A stretch of DNA of 64,000 nt from Coptis chinensis (lineage: Eukaryota; Streptophyta; Magnoliopsida; Ranunculales; Ranunculaceae): the NCBI GenBank assembly GCA_015680905.1, contig CM027381.1, forward strand, positions 92,467,501-92,531,500, written 5' to 3'. This document shows positions 45,435-57,570 of this stretch, in pieces. Position 1 is the stretch's first letter. Each line of letters begins with the position of its first letter. Position numbers and translations under genes: made by a program. A model generated the notes under the pieces. It was given only the letters and a program-made list of their open reading frames with translations, searched no databases and had not been told where the DNA came from.

Positions 45435-46110
45435 TATTAAGTATTAAGTATAATCATCCACCAAATGGTTGAAGCCCCTCAAAGCTTGCATAATTTACGT
45501 ACATAGGTTTTATCATTTAGTTGTTTTGGGCTGACGTATTTTGTTATTAATTTCTCTCGATCTATATCAAGTTACTAACCTGTGTTTAAGTGCTATATTT
45601 ATGTGCTTCATACTATGTTGGATGAAATCGAGCTTTATTTTGGCTTTTAGGCTTTTAACTCAAATTACATCCAAAGCTGAGATAAGACTCAGGTGGATGG
45701 TTAAAACTTCCGTGTGATGGGTTGGATTTGGAGTCAACTCAATAGCAACCCATCTATACATTTAGCTTGGGCCCAAGATGAGCCTATAAAAACTATAAGG
45801 TAAATCTAACACAAAATACAAATTTCTTATACAACCCATATTGTAACGTTCATGGACATGTACTAAATTTGGTTGCTCTATCAATGTCTTGGTCATTCCG
45901 TTCCACACCAAGACCAAACAATGAGTCATAAACCTAGAAGCTAAACTGATATAAGAAAAAGATAATAAATGTCCAACAAAGAAGCTGTCAATCCCTTATC
46001 TGTCTGATTTTCCTTAGTGTCAATTCCTTATTTGTCATTTCCTTAAAAGTCTCATATTTTTTTTAGAATTAACCCAAGTGTTTAGTAAATATTGGAGACT
46101 CTGTGAAGGC
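43691..46110. other. Non-coding, mostly the 5' part of element C
   Basis: AT-rich with no supportable gene. A block of about 62 bp (AGTATATTGACTYCTCTTGG, GAGAACTTGGTAATAGGGAG) is tandemly duplicated at about 45,180-45,303. Text after 45,434 is unassigned until a further GCTATAATATATATTA terminus near 46,137. Confidence 0.5.
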
Positions 46111-46119
46111 TAAAAAAAT

Positions 46120-46210
46120 AGAGCCAAGAAGGTATAGCTATAATATATATTACTCATTTTATAATTAATATAATTTTCATATCTCATAGCTATGCATAGT
46201 TATCTTTCTT
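46120..46210. repeat. Broken Helitron ends joined head to head
   Basis: A 5'-terminus-like GGTATAGCTATAATATATAT (from 46,130) runs directly into the reverse complement of the 3' subterminal sequence found at 35,753 (ATGCATAGCTATGAGATATG, then AAAATTATATTAAT). The two belong to opposite ends of the family and here lie in inverted relation. Confidence 0.55.
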
Positions 46211-46714
46211 GGCACCTGATTTTTTTAAACAATAATTATGTGTTTTGTTGCCCTTGGTATTTTTTTAAACAATAATTATTTTTCAAAATAGATGTGTAAA
46301 TAATTTGCAAGCAATGACATACTGGTGGAACTTAGCTTGATTCTTCCTTATTGTCAAAATTAAAAAAAATTTTAAGACTACATAGTACACATATATAATT
46401 AATGGCTCTGAATCCCAAACTTTGGCATACACTTTTCAAGACTTGAGCATTTCTATGTTTTGAATCCGAACCTACCTATGCAATGCATAAAAAGTTGCTA
46501 GTACAATTATCATGTCCTATTTGCTATCGAAGCAAAAGTAATCTAAAAGTAATTTAGTGAACTATCAAGTTATACCTTTTTTTTTTACACACACACACTC
46601 AAGAAGGATTTTAAACTCGAAACATATAATTTTGATTTTGTACCCTGTGTTTTCCTCCTCCATCTACATCCAAAAAAATTAATATGGATATGTTATCTTT
46701 CCTTGGCATTGTTA
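46211..46714. other. Non-coding stretch
   Basis: AT-rich sequence with a short ACACACACACAC run near 46,588. No gene, RNA or organised repeat recognised. Confidence 0.5.
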
Positions 46715-47010
46715 TCAGGCACATTGCAGCTGAGTGTTCTACCAAGTCATTGTGCTGGAATTGTTGTGAGCCTGACCACATGGGCAGACTTCCAAAATGA
46801 GGTGATATGCCATACTTTCGGTAAGGTTGGTCACATTGCAAGAGATTCCGCTAGTGACCTCAGGGTTTGCAACAATTGCTATAAGCCTGGCCATATAGGT
46901 GTTTACTACACAAATGATAATGCATACAACAATTGCAGGAATATTGGCCACCTGGGTCTTGACTGTCCGAATGAGTCATGTTGCTAGGCAGTGCCCAAAA
47001 TCTGAATATG
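46715..47010 (+). pseudogene. CCHC zinc-knuckle (CNBP/GIS2-like) protein fragment
   Basis: Four successive knuckle remnants are readable: CWNCCEPDHMG, then CHTFGKVGHIARDS, CNNCYKPGHIGVYYTND and NNCRNIGHLGLDCPNE, ending ARQCPKSE. Several cysteines are lost (CHTF for CHTC, YY for DC) and at least one frameshift separates the first knuckle from the rest. Intact plant relatives are nucleic-acid-binding proteins with seven or more knuckles; only the C-terminal part is here. The fragment begins right after ATCAG, a possible splice acceptor, so it may be one exon of a former gene. Confidence 0.75.
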
Positions 47011-47538
47011 CCCAAAATCTAGATATTAATTTTATTGGTGTTTTTTTTTACGTAGTAAATTGTAAAGAACCTCAGATTGTGTGAGGATTTCCACACTGTG
47101 ATGTGTGGTGTGTTTCTGATTATGAGGAGAGAGATTGTTGAGGGATAACATTAGGTTTCACCATTTTCATAATCGATTGTGCCACTATCTCATTAATATT
47201 TGGAAGACACTTTCCAGTATTTATATTGTTGAATGTTCAGGGCATCCACTAATTTACAATTACTCACTTATTTTAGAAGGTCAGCAAAACGAAACAATGC
47301 TATGATACGAATCCCTACTCCAAAGGTGACAAATTACTTATATTTTTTTTGATATCGAACACAATATAACTTGAAGTAGTAGAATTGTAAAAGTGAGTGT
47401 GCTTATATTATAAATTTAAATTAAAAATTAATGGACTCTATAGTGACAAACTTTCATAAATAAGAAACGTTAAACCTCGGCCATTAAAAAAATACTATGT
47501 GACCAAATAATAAAGTTTTGGTATTAAAGTACTAATCC
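47011..47538. other. Non-coding stretch
   Basis: AT-rich sequence between two gene fragments. No gene, RNA or organised repeat recognised. Confidence 0.5.
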
Positions 47539-48035
47539 TCATGGTTTTCTTTTCTTTATTATGGAACTCTCCATGCCCTTCATTCCTTTAATTTTTTCTT
47601 CGAGATAATATATTTTTTCTTTGTTGTGTTTATCATCAACCAAACAATCTAGCATAATATTTCTGAGGATGTCGAGTTGATTCTGTTTCTCTTCAACTTC
47701 TATTCTTTTCTTCATAAGTTCTTTGAAATTGAAGTCTTCAATTTCCATATCACGCTCATCCTTTATAAAACCGTATTCATGAAAAAGTCTTTGAATCCTC
47801 TGCTTTTGCAAATGAATATGTTGGGCTTCCATCAATTTTTTTTTTAACTATGACGCCTTTCACTGTTAAAGAATAAATCTTTTGGTAACTTTAATGTCAC
47901 AGTGCTTTTGAATCGTCCGCTCTCTAATTCTGTGTTGTAGACTGGATCTTGTTGAATGTTAAGTCTTGCTTCTAGAATTTCCTTTAGCATTTTTTTTTTA
48001 CATAAACTGTAATTTTCATACATGATTATCTGCAA
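47539..48035 (-). pseudogene. dsRNA-binding-domain-like gene, copy 1
   Basis: Minus strand. The upstream frame (48,035-47,844) reads LKEILEARLNIQQDPVYNTE then RFKSTVTLKL, matching the first helix and first two beta strands of a dsRNA-binding motif. The downstream frame (47,835-47,539) begins MEAQHIHLQKQRIQRLFHEY, which fits the last helix, and continues as a charged coiled-coil tail ending KKRKP. The two frames differ, with a run of A between them, so a frameshift or a short intron separates them. ATTGCAG before the first block looks like a splice acceptor, and upstream exons are not identified. It resembles 51,005-51,433 in layout and spacing. Confidence 0.5.
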
Positions 48036-48718
48036 TATACATAATAAAATGAAGTCAATAAATAATTATAAATAATAGAGAAGAGGAAGAAAATAGGCTA
48101 CCTGGTTTTTTGATATGTGTAGTTAAATTGTTTTTTTTAAGGTTAATAGATTATGTTTTACTAAGTGATTGGAAGTTCAATTTTCGTAGGTTTTTAGTTT
48201 TGTATATCTCTTAAATTTTGATATTTTGGAATAGTGGGCTTCTCCTTTTTTGCAACCTCCACTCTATCAAGAGCATGGATTATGACACGTGTCGGGTATT
48301 TTGAAATTTGGATTTTGAGTTTTATAGTGTGGGCATATGCAAAACATGTGAGGGGTCGTTGTTTCATTTTGAAAGGGCATAACACCATACACACTACAAT
48401 AGACGGTCAAACTTGGTAAATGAATCGTTAACTAACGATAGGGTTACCTAAAGCTAAGAAACGTAAAACTTTGGGTCCAATGCATATACCCATATTATTG
48501 GGACGACCTAAAACTAAATCACCTTATTTTAAATTAGATTTTTTTTTTTAATTAGGTAGAATCTATCGGGTTTAGAAACCTATAAGTATACTATTACTGT
48601 TGGGCCTTGGCCCAACAAATTATAACATTTCTTTTAATCGGATACTGTATCAATTCAAATTTGAATTGGTACCTCTTTTTCCCACGCAGTTTCTAACTCT
48701 TGTAACTTATGACACAGG
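48036..48718. other. Non-coding, with a perfect TGTTGGGCC hairpin
   Basis: Otherwise unassigned AT-rich sequence. At 48,598-48,617 TGTTGGGCC-TT-GGCCCAACA forms a perfect 9-bp inverted repeat. Its TGTTGGG...CCCAACA ends look like LTR ends with nothing left between them. Confidence 0.45.
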
Positions 48719-48971
48719 TATGCAATCTTGTGTGGTCCAAGAATGTCAATGAACTTGTCAGCACCCATGGCTACTCCCAAAATCAAATAATAGTTTGGAG
48801 ATATCCAACTATGTCAAAGGTACTTTCGATTTTTGTCCCTTGAGCTTTTGAAACAACTAAAAGTTTATGTTGTGCGTACTCATGTACTAATATATCCTCC
48901 ATTTCAGGTTGGCTTACACTTACCGCCATAATGCATGAGTTTTCTATCTTGCCATATCACCTGATGGTCAG
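48719..48971 (+). pseudogene. FIZZY-RELATED/CCS52 (APC/C activator) WD40 fragment, two exons
   Basis: The first block, 48,719-48,819, reads VCNLVWSKNVNELVSTHGY then QNQIIVWRYPTMSK and ends at a GT donor (48,820). The second block, 48,908-48,971, follows an AG and ends LAISPDGQ|GT, but its beginning is damaged. The intact Arabidopsis-type protein continues with LATLTGHTYRVLYLAISPDG, so the exon boundaries match while the reading frame of the second exon is broken. FZR/CCS52 proteins activate the anaphase-promoting complex for endoreduplication. Retained introns argue for a DNA-level copy, not a retrocopy. Confidence 0.75.
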
Positions 48972-50335
48972 GTAATTTAGTAACTCTTTCCCCCTTCTCT
49001 TATCCTTCTTTTACATTATCTTTAAGCTGGGAAAGATGAATTTGAGGTTAGAAGCAAAAAATTACTGAGAACATGTACCGTTATATGCAATGGCAATGAA
49101 GAGTTTACAATTGATGCCGAGGTTTGTCTAGAATTCTAGATACAAAAGATAGCCTAGGCACATCATATAGAGAAACACACTGGAGAAGTAGAGTTTCAGA
49201 AAGGCGGCAACTGCTTCCAGTTTAGATGCAATTTTGTGAAAGAAGAAGCAGGGGTGGAAATGAAATTCTTAGTGGGTCTCCCGGCGGTATCGTATAACAG
49301 GGTCAGTCGAAATCAATGCCATGAATGAATTAGGCAGTAAGTCACCTCTTAGTCATGTTGAATGACTGGAAACATGTCACAGGCGCCATGAAGAATTGGT
49401 TGTAGGCGGTTCTTAAGTGACAACAGTTTCCATAGCTCACTTTTGTTGATTTTGATATCAATGGTTTTGCAGCAAGACGTTAAACGTTGGGCTGCCTAGG
49501 TTGTTACTATCGTGTAGGCGCACACATTTAGGATCTATATTGCTAAGAATCAATTGGGTCTGTGTCGCGATTGAATCATACTCTGTAGCTTGATATCCTT
49601 GAAAGGAAGATTGACTGATTGAGGAAGTGTTTTAGAAAGAGGGAGAAAGAGAATCTTTAAGTCTATGGGAAAGTGGCTGAAACATGTGATCTGATCATAA
49701 TGTTTCGGCCAAATTGTGCTAATTGTTTTATTTACTAATTTGATTAAAAAGACAATCCTTGCAGCTAACTACGTGATGAGAAGAATATTAGTAGTTAAGA
49801 CGACGATGATGATGACGACGCAGCTTCGATGGATTCAGTGTTATGTGTTTCCGGATGTAGTCTACTTAAGAAAGGTTTCACACAGAATGATTGCACAGGT
49901 TAGTATCTTTTTTCGCATTATTAATTTGCTTTCTTGATTATAATTTCTTAATTAGTGTTTAATTTGCATTGTATGTTCTAGAAAAGTATATAATTGAGTA
50001 ATGTTGAGCATTCTTTTTTTGGCCTCAGTTATTTGACTGGTACACTTGTTAGAATATTTTTGTTGAATTGTCGCAGTTGTGTAATATACTTGTATATTAT
50101 GTTATGGCAACAAAATGCAAATGATTGGAAAAGAGAGTGGCATTATTGAGGTTAGAAACACTAAATTTGAGGGATCATAATTTTGCTTCTGAATACACAT
50201 CGCCTTAACAATAGGTTTCCTTTCAATTTGGTCTTACTCTCGATCTATACTTGAGAGAGTGATTGTGTTCTTTTACAAATTTACCTAGCAGTGTTTGAAG
50301 AGACTGCTTGCTTTCTGTTGAGAAAGGGTTGCCGT
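48972..50335. other. Non-coding stretch, no gene recognised
   Basis: Scattered protein-like fragments (for example a GATGATGATGACGACG run at 49,804) but no frame, domain or RNA that can be supported. Confidence 0.4.
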
Positions 50336-50590
50336 TAGGTAGTGGTTTGGGTTCGAGTGTGGTGAGTGCTGCCGTTGCAGCTGTAGCAGTCAATTAGATT
50401 TTTGGTGGGAGAGTTTTTGGAAGGAGAGTGGTTTGGGGTCGAGTGTGGCGAGTGCTGCTGCTGCAGCTTTAGCCGTTAATGAGATTTTGGTGGAAGAGGG
50501 TTTGGGGTCTAGTGGGGTGAGTGAGTTTTGAATGAGAGATTTTTGGTTGAGAGAGTTTTTTGGGGGTCGAAAAGTGAGAGCTGTAAAACT
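50336..50590. repeat. Short tandem repeats with GGGTCGAGTGTGG units
   Basis: GTGGTTTGGGTTCGAGTGTG, then AGTGGTTTGGGGTCGAGTGT and AGGGTTTGGGGTCTAGTGGG recur at about 80-100 base spacing with GAGTGCTGCYGYTGCAGCT between. Three imperfect units. Confidence 0.65.
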
Positions 50591-51004
50591 CATCATGCTG
50601 CCAATACATACATAAAATTGGCAATTATGTATCTATGATTGCAAAGACCGACTTAGGGGGTCATACCTATGGGGGTAGGCTAACACGGGATGAGCAAAAG
50701 GTTTTGTTTCAGAACACCTTAGGTGGATTCAAGCCAAAACAGGTTCTTAATGTTATCAAAAGAAAATTCTGAACGACTCTGTATATGTCCTAAAATAAAT
50801 ATTTCATTAAGTTATGATGAACTATAGATAATTTAAATTGAAAAACCAAAAACATAAATTTGATGGATCTAACACTGTGCTAATCCTCATCCAATATAGA
50901 ATTCAGCTTGAAAAACACTACGTTAATCCTCATCCAAATCTGATGAATTATTTGGGATGCTTAGGTAGTCCATATCCCAATTTGGTCCTCCTATAAGCAA
51001 TGCT
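50591..51004. other. Non-coding stretch
   Basis: Downstream flank of the second dsRBD-like gene. A short repeat, CTAATCCTCATCCAA, appears near 50,880 and 50,922. Nothing else recognised. Confidence 0.4.
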
Positions 51005-51433
51005 TCATTTATTGACTTCAAATAGGCATTTTCTTTTAAGTAAGTTTTCAATATGTTGATGAAGTTGTTTTTCTCTAGTATTTGCTTCATGCAGCTCTTC
51101 ACGTTTAGTAATGACTTCTTTGTAGTTCACGTCTAAAACCTCAAATTTGTATATTTGCTGTAGAAAGCGGATAGCGTTTCCTGCAGCCAAATTTTCTGAG
51201 TCTACTTTCTTAGTTTGATACGTCCCCGGAAATGATTGGCTTATAGGATATTCGGATTTTTGAAGATTTCTCTCATTATCGGCAAATCTATTATGACATC
51301 CTGTAGCATATCGGTTGTTTTCAAGCTTTGATATGTAAACTGGTTCTCCCTGAATTTTTTCCTTGATTAGAATTTCTCTCAACGCTGTCTTGAGTGAAAT
51401 TTTGTGTTTGGTTTCATACTCCATGAGCTGCAT
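51005..51433 (-). CDS. dsRNA-binding-domain-like protein with coiled-coil tail, copy 2 (partial model)
   Basis: Minus strand, 142 codons. LKTALREILIKEKIQGEPVY then ISKLENNRYATG matches the first helix and strand of a dsRNA-binding motif. TYQTKKVDSENLAAGNAIRF resembles the KK-containing second helix. The rest (EVITKREELHEANTREKQLH) is a probable coiled coil. TTAAAATGCAG just before the block looks like a splice acceptor. An upstream exon candidate ends at about 51,917 (minus-strand ...MDKG|TAAAC region) and another near 52,050, so this is likely the last exon of a small multi-exon gene. The residues needed for RNA binding cannot be judged. It is paralogous to 47,539-48,035. Confidence 0.5.
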   Translation of the reverse strand: MQLMEYETKHKISLKTALREILIKEKIQGEPVYISKLENNRYATGCHNRFADNERNLQKSEYPISQSFPGTYQTKKVDSENLAAGNAIRFLQQIYKFEVLDVNYKEVITKREELHEANTREKQLHQHIENLLKRKCLFEVNK

Positions 51434-51720
51434 TTTAAAAATTACATTAGTTTATATTATCCAGAAATATACAGTCTCACCATTGTCAGGGCATATACGA
51501 CTAAACTTGGTTCCAGCATTATTTCATATAATTATTGATGAAATTATATTTCATATAATTATTTCATATAATTATTGATGAAATTATTTTAAAAATTACA
51601 TTAGTTTATATTATCCAGAAATATACAGTCTCACCATTGTCAGGGCATATACGACTTAACTTGGTTCCAGCATTATTTCATATAATTATTGATGAAATTA
51701 TATTTCATATAATTTCATCA
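51434..51720. repeat. Tandem duplication, about 150-bp unit
   Basis: TTTTAAAAATTACATTAGTT... GGGCATATACGACT... ATTATTTCATATAATTATTG occurs at about 51,433 and again at about 51,588 with very few differences. The second unit is upstream of the dsRBD-like exon on its minus strand, within the presumed intron. Confidence 0.85.
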
Positions 51721-52324
51721 ATAATTGTCGTGTGGGGTAAGAGGGGTTCCAGGAACAGTTAATAGTGAGTGGTTGTTACACTAATACAGGTCTTAAGTTC
51801 AATATAGTTCAATATAATTTTGAATTAAAAGACACTAATAATTTATCATCACTTGAATCATAAAATAGAAATCAACAAAATTATTAAATAAGATACTGGA
51901 AAAGAAATTGTTTACCTTATCCATTTTTGTTAACTCTTTCTGAAGTCTTGATTGAATATGTTCTATTGCATGCAATAAAAAAAAGGAAAAAAAACTCAGT
52001 TATATATGTAAAACTAATGTAAATCAGACTAAAAGAAAAAACTAAAAGTTTACCTTTGTTTTTTGTTTTGTGTTAGGAAGATCGTGGGGTTTTTTTTTAT
52101 ATATATGTTTGTTTAGGTTTTATTATGTCATTAGAAGTTTAGTATTAATAGGATTCTTATTAGATATGTTTGTTTAGGAAGTTAAGTATAAATATGATTA
52201 TTTTGGTAGAAGAAGTCGTTATGTAGGCCTGGGAATTAGACCGTATACTTCCTTGCTATCCAAACCCAAGATGCTTCTTGATCGAACTAATCAGACTTTG
52301 TTGTACACTGTCCAACCAGTAATA
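51721..52324. other. Presumed upstream exons/intron of the dsRBD-like gene, otherwise unassigned
   Basis: Minus-strand donor-like sites AAG|GTAAAC lie near 51,916 and 52,053, and the sequence before the first could encode a short helical stretch. No start codon can be assigned with confidence. Confidence 0.3.
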
Positions 52325-52690
52325 TTAATCAAGCGCCTTCAGTAAATAAGATGTCATTGCAGTTCCAACCTCAGTAGTTGCTCTATGACATTGCCCTTTA
52401 TGACCCAACTCAATCCCTACACGCTTTGGTCCCACAGTTAAGCGGTCAACAACATCATCTATGTCTGACTGAAGGATAGAACCACGCCCTCTCCGAACTG
52501 CCACCAATGCTGCCTCTTGGAGTAGCTGCGCCAGTTTTGGTCTTGGAGTAGCTATCAAACTTAAATTTAACAATGCACCAAATTGAAGGACATAAATATT
52601 GTATGCTGTCACGCTCCATACCCCAACTTTATGATCCTTGTGTGTTGTGAAGCTTTGAGTCCTTTCCTCTCTAGATCTGACCTCGCCCAA
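52325..52690 (-). pseudogene. FtsH-like (probably FtsHi) metalloprotease fragment
   Basis: Reading the minus strand, the block from about 52,560 to 52,330 gives TPRPKLAQLLQEAALVAVRR, SDIDDVVDRLTVGPKRVGIE and RATTEVGTAMTSYLLKALD. I recognise this as similar to plant chloroplast FtsH/FtsHi proteins after the AAA domain (the EAALVA...DIDDAVDRLTVGPKRVG region), where the helical part leads into the protease domain. Catalytic motifs are not in the fragment. The first 40 codons of the frame do not fit the family, so the fragment starts at about 52,560. Confidence 0.65.
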
Positions 52691-52694
52691 AGGA

Positions 52695-52880
52695 AGGTGT
52701 AGGTAGCATAGCGAGATGCTTCACACAATTGCGTGAAAGAATACCTAAGCTCAAGCAGCAGATACTACCACATACAGGAGAAGAAGCTCTAGCTCGAGCT
52801 ATAGCTTTTATTAGGAATTGTCCAATTCAATTAATTCCGTGGTCGAGGCGAGAGTCACGGGGGCTATTCTTCGATGGGGT
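52695..52880 (+). pseudogene. Unrecognised coding-like relic
   Basis: An open plus-strand stretch of about 60 codons reads SIARCFTQLRERIPKLKQQI, LPHTGEEALARAIAFIRNC and PIQLIPWSRRESRGLF before a stop. Its composition is protein-like and richer in GC than its neighbours. I do not recognise the protein; an organellar origin crossed my mind but I cannot support it. A second coding-like block follows in another frame (SPSKRDQWYTELKELFIAQ). Confidence 0.35.
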
Positions 52881-54119
52881 ATGATTCCACTTTCACCTTC
52901 CAAAAGGGATCAATGGTATACCGAACTAAAGGAACTTTTTATTGCTCAAGTTGAGTTTCATTAGGGACCGAAGCCCACGCCACTTTAGAGGTGGGCCTTG
53001 GCTCGATTCCGAAGTCATGGGAGAAGGGCGGTATCCTAATCTATCTTTTCTCCTAGGACACGAACATCGCCAGAATTCGTTTTAAGGTATCCCCTCTCTG
53101 CAAAATCCATCTGCTATTCGTGACTACTCTCTGAACCCGTAAACACACTGCCATGCAATACTGCAATGGAGAAAATATTTCCTTCATGACGGTGTAGTGA
53201 TGCAATACATTGTTAGAGAAGAGTTGAAGAAGGTGAGGGATTAATAGGGGTGCATGCCCATGGCAACTCTGGACTCGGAGGGAAATATGGGTCCGTCAGT
53301 GAAGCTGTATAATATTTTGCAGGACATCGACTATTTTGAGGGTCGTTTCATATATTTCATCCCCGAGGTGATTTTGGGAGCTCTTTTCGTCATTATTAAT
53401 GAAACTTAGTAGTGTTCAATTGCCAGAGATTTCCATGAATATAGAGAGGAAACTAAGGTTGGCCTGGTGATCACTTGGTTGAATAGTTGAGGTATATGTT
53501 GGCCATACAGGATTGAAATGGTGGGTTGAATATAAAGATGTTAATTCCCATATAAGTAGAATTCGTACGTGTTAGATTGGGAATATTGAAGGCTCTGAAT
53601 AAATTCTGATGGTGATGATATGGGCCATTAATTAGGCAATGGAGGAATTAGAATTAAGATGGAGGTCCAAGAGCAAGAATAATATTTGACATCTTCTGCC
53701 ATAATTCTGAGTCCTTGTTCTTCCTGACATACCTGGTGGAGCAGAGGCATTTGAACTGGCTGCCAAGTTTTGTTATGGGATAAACTTCGAAATAAGTACG
53801 GATAACATTGCCATGCCGCTACCAAGGGCGTAATATCTCGAGATGAAAAAGACTATGCAAATGTGAATGAAGTAGCGATGAATAGCCTTTCGTGGGCATC
53901 TCGTGGTTGCATCTATCAGAAAGTTTCCTTCCCATGGCGGGGTAGGTGAAACTGATGTGGTCGTTGAATAGACGCCATAGCGTACATCCACTAAATACAC
54001 TTTCATTCTGGATTCCAGATAACATAATCTTTTGAAAGCACTTCAATTATGGGTTATGAAATGTGATTTTACTTGGATCATTAATTTTTTTTATATTTTT
54101 CTTATATTTGATAACTGAT
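52881..54119. other. Non-coding stretch
   Basis: Mixed-composition sequence with short frames on both strands and no recognisable domain. Nothing further to report. Confidence 0.4.
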
Positions 54120-54605
54120 TCAAATCTTAATTTTAGGCTTTCTTTCAAGGATTTTTTGCTATGTTCTGCTTAACTGTATGATTTTGGTTTATATACTAAG
54201 GCTCTATGACCTATGTTTTAGATTTGTATCACTATCTTGACAATATACACTAAAAGTCGCCTAAATACCAAATCTTCACATGGAAGATAGTCTCATGTTT
54301 TCTTTTGTAATGTTTTTCTGCTGTTTGTAAGTGTATATAGTCTTAATTTTAGGCTTTCTTCCAAGTTCTAGGATTTCTTCCAAGTTTTGATGAAAACCTT
54401 ACTTTTAGGCTTTCTTCCAAGTTTTATTTTGCTATATTTTGCAAGTGTATGATTTTGGTCAATATGCTAAGACCCTATGATCTATGTTTTAGATTTGTAT
54501 CAGTATCAAACATTGATGTCTAGATACCAAATCTTAACATGGAAGATAATCTCAAGTTTTTTTTTTGTAATGTTTTTTGTGCTATTTGTAAGAGTATATG
54601 CGCTT
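54120..54605. repeat. Tandem duplication, about 280-bp spacing
   Basis: TTTTAGGCTTTCTTTCAAGG, CTATGACCTATGTTTTAGAT and CAAATCTTCACATGGAAGAT recur about 280 bases downstream with small changes. A short TTTTAGGCTTTCTTCCAAG block is additionally repeated between them. Confidence 0.8.
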
Positions 54606-56189
<1,584 letters not shown>

Positions 56190-56190
<1 letters not shown>

Positions 56191-57060
56191 GAGTGCATAA
56201 GCGCAAGCTCATGGAACTTGAACTTGAGAAGTCTGAAGAGGAGCTTTTAAAGTATAAAAAAAAGGGCAGAGGCAACCCTTGATGCCAATCCTAAGGCACC
56301 GGATGAAGTTAGACAAAGATAAGGAGAGTCAAAGAAGAGTTGAAGCTTAACCTCGAGAGAGAGTTGCGGGAAGAATAGCAAGCAAAACAGACTCGAAACT
56401 TGCTAATCTAAGGGTAAAGGAAGTGCTGCCACCAAATCACAGTTCGGCGGCCCAAGAAAAAGACATGTCACGCAGCGGGCGGCGAACTGAAATCATGGAA
56501 AGATGAGTTGGAAAATTTGCGTGTCGGTATTCTTCTTTGGATTTGGAGAAAGAGATGGCTTCAAGAGAAGCGATGTTAAAGGCAAAGGAAGACGGAAAGC
56601 TATTGAAGGTAGGTGCATTTACCATGAATAAAAGATTACATGCAACTCAGAAGAAGATAGAAGCTTCCCTAGCATCAGAAAGGTTAGCTTTAGCAGCAGT
56701 CATGACCTTACAAAAAAGTGAACTGGCTGGAAGTGGGAGTAATGAAAATGCACCAAACGGGGTGACACTCTAGATGAGTACTACACATTGAGCAAAAAGG
56801 CTCACAACGTGGAGGAGCAAACAAACCTAAAAGTGGCAGCTGCCATCTCTCAGATAGAAGATGCCAAGGAATCTGAGTTAAGGCTACAAAGTTGGAAGAG
56901 AGGAGAATTGCAATGGAGAAGGATGAGATGACCAAGGAAGGCAAGCTAGCAATTGAGCAGGAGTTGAGGAAGTGGAGGACTGACAACAAACAACGATAGA
57001 GAGCAAGTGATGTTGGTCATGAGGCCAAAGCCGAAGCCAAATTCACATTCTCCGGGAATT
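56190..57060 (+). pseudogene. WEB1-like coiled-coil protein fragment
   Basis: Coiled-coil sequence is readable in shifting frames: LELEKSEEELLK near 56,220, LEKEMASREAMLKAKEDGKL at 56,540, then a frame change and [17 protein letters not shown] (about 56,769), [37 protein letters not shown] and WRTDNKQR. This order is that of WEB1 (WEAK CHLOROPLAST MOVEMENT UNDER BLUE LIGHT 1) family proteins, which act with PMI2 in chloroplast photorelocation. Only the later part of the coiled coil is represented, with at least three frameshifts and an early stop. Confidence 0.75.
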
Positions 57061-57570
57061 GAAAGTTTCGTTAGAATTATTTATTGGCAATGTACTTAAG
57101 TGTAACATAGCTGTGTAAATTGGACTCGAGAGATATAATCGACTTGCGGAGTGACTGTCTTGTTCTTTCGCCGTAATTGATTGATCATGAGAGAGGCGAT
57201 AGTTTTATCATTGTATTCAAACTTTGTATTTTCAAGCCGAACTGTATTACGGTCATATTTTGCCATGACACAACTTTCATGACATAACTTCCAGAAAATC
57301 ATGTTAAGAATTTCCCATGACACAACTTCATGGCATGCAGCAATACACAAACTTGGACAAATAAATTATCCTAAAGATTTCAAATTGAACTCACAAATTT
57401 CAGATTGAATTAATGAATTAAAGTAAATTAATCCAAAGACACTACTAAATAGCTCAAATAGTTTAAAACCTAAACATCATTAATGTATCCCAAAGTACAG
57501 ATGTTGTTGATGAAATATGAATAAATCCTAATAGAATTCCTATTAATCTTCCATCCTAAGGCGATATTTT
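57061..57570. other. Non-coding stretch
   Basis: Short sequence between WEB1-like and RPA1-like fragments; no gene or RNA recognised. Confidence 0.45.

Noticed and set aside
53773-54046. Two overlapping minus-strand frames that briefly suggested a Harbinger-type transposase.
   Set aside because: No DDE residues or conserved blocks could be found; the resemblance was to a few residues only.
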